Shown here: positions 30,323-32,833 of the stretch, piece by piece
Layout of the letters: every line of letters starts with the position of its first letter
How positions within the stretch are numbered: position 1 is the first letter of the stretch
DNA from: a virus
Virus record (IMG/VR): IMGVR_UViG_3300031973_001073
Coordinates: 1-32,833 of that record
Strand: one strand, 5' to 3'
Length of the DNA stretch: 32,833 nucleotides
Program-made: the position numbers and the translations under genes
Notes under the pieces: generated by a model
Seen by the model: the letters and a program-made list of their open reading frames with translations, nothing else
Told to the model about the DNA's origin: nothing
The model's database searches: none

Positions 30323-31440
30323 AAACAATAAAGATATTTGCTTTCCCATCTCACGGTACAGAGGACAGAACGGCAGGGGTTGATTTTGCTCGTATTATCC
30401 AACCTATGAAGTTTTTAAATGGGTACTCAGACGATGAGGCTAAATTTGAGATAGATATATTTGATATTAATGATGTTAAGTTAACCGAAGAAGAAAGAAA
30501 TGCTAAAGGCTACGACTGGGAAACTGTTGCTAAGAACCACAATATTATTTATCTCAACTACATTGCTAATGCTTGGGAGTTTGCCAAAATGGGAGCTATG
30601 GCTAGGAAGTACAACAGAATAATAGTGCTAGATGTTGACGATGCCCTGTGGAACATATTGCCCGACAATCAGTCAGCTTATGAGGCTTGGAAGCCTGGCT
30701 CTGACAATATTCGAAACTTTACCGCTATTTGTAACGAGGTTGACTATGTAACTGTAACAAATAGGTATCTTAAAAATGTAGTATTAAATAACACCACTAA
30801 GTCAGCAGATAGAGTAATAATATTCCCAAACTATGTTGATTTAGACCTTTATTCTCATAGGTCAGAATTTAAAGATGATGGGAAAATCCAACTAACACAT
30901 TTTGGATCGGGTACGCATTTTATATCCCTAGAAGAAAAAGAGTTTGTATCGGGAATTGATAGAGTAATGAAAGAATATCCGAATGTTACTTTTAAGACGG
31001 TTGGTGCGCACAAATCAGCTTTTAAAATGAAGTGGGGTAAAAGATATGACCACGCTTTTGGTGCAATGGATATTTACGAATGGGTAAGGGATAAATTTCC
31101 AACTTTTATGGACGAAACCGATATTATGGTAGTACCACTAACGGACAATATATATAACCGAGCCAAAAGTAGTATTAAGTTTATTGAGAGTGCTAGTGCT
31201 AAAAAGCCCGGTGTTTGGCAGAATATTAGACAATATCAAGAAGTTATTAAGGATGGAGAAAATGGGTTTTTAGCTAAAACAGCTAAAGAGTGGCACGAAT
31301 CTATTAAGGCTCTAATTGATGACGCATATTTTAGACGCAAGGCTGGAGAAGCAGCGTTTAAGACTATGGAGGATAATTGGCAGATGAAAGACCACACAAT
31401 AGATTATGCAGATTTTTTCAAGTCTATATTGACTAGATAA
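30319..31440 (+). CDS. GT4-like glycosyltransferase (GT-B)
   Basis: 373 residues. The N-terminal domain includes TAGVDFARIIQPMKFL and VLDVDDALWNI, a motif seen in phage and bacterial GT4-like enzymes. The C-terminal domain carries LTHFGSGTH, DIMVVPLTDNIYNRAKSS and IKFIESASAKKP, the donor-site EX7E-like region. DGENGFLAKTAKEW follows. It is the last gene of the cassette, followed by a terminator-containing leader. It would extend or cap a glycan on the host surface or the virion. Confidence 0.85.
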   Translation: MKTIKIFAFPSHGTEDRTAGVDFARIIQPMKFLNGYSDDEAKFEIDIFDINDVKLTEEERNAKGYDWETVAKNHNIIYLNYIANAWEFAKMGAMARKYNRIIVLDVDDALWNILPDNQSAYEAWKPGSDNIRNFTAICNEVDYVTVTNRYLKNVVLNNTTKSADRVIIFPNYVDLDLYSHRSEFKDDGKIQLTHFGSGTHFISLEEKEFVSGIDRVMKEYPNVTFKTVGAHKSAFKMKWGKRYDHAFGAMDIYEWVRDKFPTFMDETDIMVVPLTDNIYNRAKSSIKFIESASAKKPGVWQNIRQYQEVIKDGENGFLAKTAKEWHESIKALIDDAYFRRKAGEAAFKTMEDNWQMKDHTIDYADFFKSILTR

Positions 31441-31460
31441 TTAGTATGGCTTAAAATATA

Positions 31461-31481
31461 GATAGTCTATCGAAGTACAAT
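31461..31481 (+). promoter_or_regulatory. Palindrome plus TACAAT -10 box
   Basis: GATAGTCTATC (31461-31471) is a perfect 11-base palindrome lying just before TACAAT (31476-31481). TTAAAA at 31451 is a poor -35. The predicted start near 31488 is only a few bases before the terminator hairpin. Confidence 0.4.
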
Positions 31482-31492
31482 GTTACTTCCAC

Positions 31493-31530
31493 GACACGGA
31501 GCTAGTAGCTTGCGTGTCTTTTTTTTTTTT
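31493..31530 (+). terminator. Terminator after the carbohydrate cassette / leader of the next gene
   Basis: GACACG (31493-31498) pairs with CGTGTC (31513-31518), with an inner AGC/GCT hairpin, followed by twelve T. The outer arms are identical to those at 504-525. It lies 11 bases before the ATG at 31542. Confidence 0.88.
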
Positions 31531-31541
31531 AATTAAAACTT

Positions 31542-32759
31542 ATGGGATTATTTAACCCACACGCATCTAACAATTCAATATTTGGCGTTCCTGTGCCTGA
31601 CTTTGGGATTACAGAAATGATTGGAGGCAACCAAACAGCTGAAGGTGGAAGTAACTTGTTTGGTCCTAATCCAAGTTTTACTCAAAATAATAACCTAGCG
31701 CCTGGCACACCTGGTAATTACACTATCAGTGGTGGTGGTCAAGTAAGCGGAGTTAATACAACAGCACCAAGAACGACCACCGGTGGAGGTGGCAGTTTTA
31801 CCCCTCAGCCAGTAAATAACAATCCTCAACCGTCAGGCCCATCTCAAGAAGAATTAGCCAGACAACAATATGAAGCCCAGATTAGAGGCCAAATTGACTC
31901 TGGATACAATGACTATTTTGCACAGCTAGATGATATGTTTAACAATGGGCTACCCTCACAAAAAGCAGCACAAGAAAACATTGCTCAAAGCCAGTACAAT
32001 CAAGGCGTAAACACTCTAGGCAACCAAAAGACTGAGGGATTAAACGCTCTTGGTCAGCAAAGAGTAAAAGCAGAAGATCAGCAAGTTAAAACCTTAAGAG
32101 ATATATCTGGCAATATTCGTAATTCTATGCAAGCAGGTAATATCTATCTCGGTACTCGTGGTGCTGGAGACTCATCGGCTGCTAATCAATATGCTTACGC
32201 CCTAACCAAAATGGGTACACAGCAAAGAGGCGATGTAATGAATCAGACAGGTCAGATTATGAATGATATTGGAGCTAGAGAAACTAGCCTAAGAAATATC
32301 TACGACACCGAAACTAGAAACCTAGAGGAAACCAAAAACCAAAAGATTAACGAGATTGCGGTATGGTTTGCTGACGCACAGAATCAATTAAGACAAGCTA
32401 AGGCTAACGGACAACTTAGGAAGTCTCAGGATTTACAAGCACTAACTACTAATTTATTCAATCAGGCTATGCAAGAGCTAAACAATGTCAAACAATATGC
32501 TCAACAGAGACAAGGTATGCTTGAAAGCTGGGCTGCTTCAAACGCTTCAAATATTCAGCAATTAAAGGCTAATATGTCTCAAGTAGGAGCATTCCAAGCA
32601 CCAGGTGTTGAATATACCGCTTTTGATGGTAGACCTAACACAGGCGCACCAAATACAACCACACCATATTATCCAGGCGCTCAAATTGGCGGAGAAGATG
32701 ACACAAAACAAAGTAACAGTATATTTCCGGCAAATGGCTATCCCTGGAACTTTCAGTAA
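31542..32759 (+). CDS. Probable internal/ejection virion protein
   Basis: 405 residues. The first ~95 are disordered and rich in Gly, Asn, Thr and Pro. Residues about 100-345 are Gln/Asn/Ala-rich helices compatible with a long coiled coil, with a Gly-rich break at YLGTRGAGDSSAANQYAYA. The C-terminal ~60 residues are again disordered. This profile suits podovirus internal proteins that are ejected with the DNA, or a substitute for a tape measure. The coiled part is too short for a classical tape measure. No enzyme motif is seen. Confidence 0.6.
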   Translation: MGLFNPHASNNSIFGVPVPDFGITEMIGGNQTAEGGSNLFGPNPSFTQNNNLAPGTPGNYTISGGGQVSGVNTTAPRTTTGGGGSFTPQPVNNNPQPSGPSQEELARQQYEAQIRGQIDSGYNDYFAQLDDMFNNGLPSQKAAQENIAQSQYNQGVNTLGNQKTEGLNALGQQRVKAEDQQVKTLRDISGNIRNSMQAGNIYLGTRGAGDSSAANQYAYALTKMGTQQRGDVMNQTGQIMNDIGARETSLRNIYDTETRNLEETKNQKINEIAVWFADAQNQLRQAKANGQLRKSQDLQALTTNLFNQAMQELNNVKQYAQQRQGMLESWAASNASNIQQLKANMSQVGAFQAPGVEYTAFDGRPNTGAPNTTTPYYPGAQIGGEDDTKQSNSIFPANGYPWNFQ

Positions 32760-32774
32760 TGAAAGGGGTAGCAA

Positions 32775-32833
32775 ATGAATCTCCTAGACATCGGGAATAA
32801 TGTTCGTAACTTCCTAAGAAAAAAAGCGTTAGA
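32775..32833 (+). CDS. Start of a further virion gene, cut by the window end
   Basis: ATG at 32775 with an AAAGGGG site (32762-32768) seven bases upstream. Nineteen codons are visible (MNLLDIGNNVRNFLRKKAL) and the frame is open at the edge. The neighbour suggests an internal or tail protein; nothing more can be said. Confidence 0.55.
   Translation, partial: MNLLDIGNNVRNFLRKKAL

Noticed and set aside
1-32833. Recoded TGA (code 4 or 25) as in some CPR bacteria and their phages
   Set aside because: TGA sits at the ends of many genes in tight ATGA overlaps (for example 2357, 3187 region genes, 11460, 13426, 14464), so it acts as stop.
1-32833. tRNA genes, CRISPR arrays, insertion sequences, integrase or att sites
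   Set aside because: I found no cloverleaf, no regularly spaced repeats, and no transposase or recombinase gene. The HTH at 12628 is only a lone 52-residue domain.

Overview
The window is a stretch of a tailed-phage genome (Caudoviricetes), AT-rich, with every credible gene on the + strand. Evidence: large terminase (15557-16723), portal (17135-18961), scaffold (19658-20398), an N4-gp56-type major capsid protein (20458-21411), several fibre- or decoration-like beta-rich proteins and an M23 endolysin with holin-like partners. I saw no tape-measure gene, sheath, integrase or tRNA. With the long glycine/asparagine-rich, coiled-coil protein at 31542-32759 this favours a podovirus-like virion, but that is an inference. 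TGA ends many genes, so there is no sign of TGA recoding. -10 boxes read TATAAT or close, so the host polymerase is sigma70-like and not of Bacteroidetes type. Shine-Dalgarno sites are strong at only a few genes. The host cannot be named from this sequence. Both window ends cut open genes.

Layout. (1) 1-3707: end of a structural protein, a fibre-like protein, then a lysis cassette (XhlA-like coiled-coil/TM protein, Excalibur-domain protein, M23 peptidase, TM protein, holin). (2) 3708-6522: an unusual run of promoters, intrinsic terminators and RNA-like secondary structures wrapped around a small gene, an HNH nuclease and a beta-class DNA methyltransferase. It includes a 13-bp-stem RNA after the holin gene, two short promoter-terminator transcripts, a ~117-nt transcript unit and a ~270-nt multi-helix element. 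(3) 6523-12594: C5-cytosine methyltransferase split by a frameshift at a G7 tract, a 589-residue protein with a TerD-like C-terminal region behind a strong leader hairpin, an Arc-like repressor with a palindromic promoter, ERF annealing protein, and an MT-A70 adenine methyltransferase. (4) 12591-15236: small HTH protein, TM-anchored lytic transglycosylase, a chain of very small membrane proteins, HNH protein. (5) 15271-22699: packaging and head genes. (6) 22732-26201: large repetitive or Ig-like virion proteins. (7) 26240-31440: carbohydrate cassette (epimerase/dehydratase, two-part transketolase, FkbM methyltransferase, three glycosyltransferases). (8) 31542-end: internal or ejection-type virion protein and the start of another gene.

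How it fits together. Transcription runs in one direction. A repeated arrangement stands out: a TATAAT-type -10 box, then about 10-60 nt of leader, then an intrinsic terminator, and only then the gene (before 554, 3954, 4795, 6226, 17135 and 31542). Several other genes have the -10 box so close to ATG that their mRNAs should be leaderless or nearly so (4795, 6731, 12628, 21466, 22732). The first pattern suggests genome-wide attenuation with processive antitermination, or a family of phage small RNAs. It is the strongest candidate here for an undescribed system. All functional calls come from motifs recognised by eye; no database search was run.
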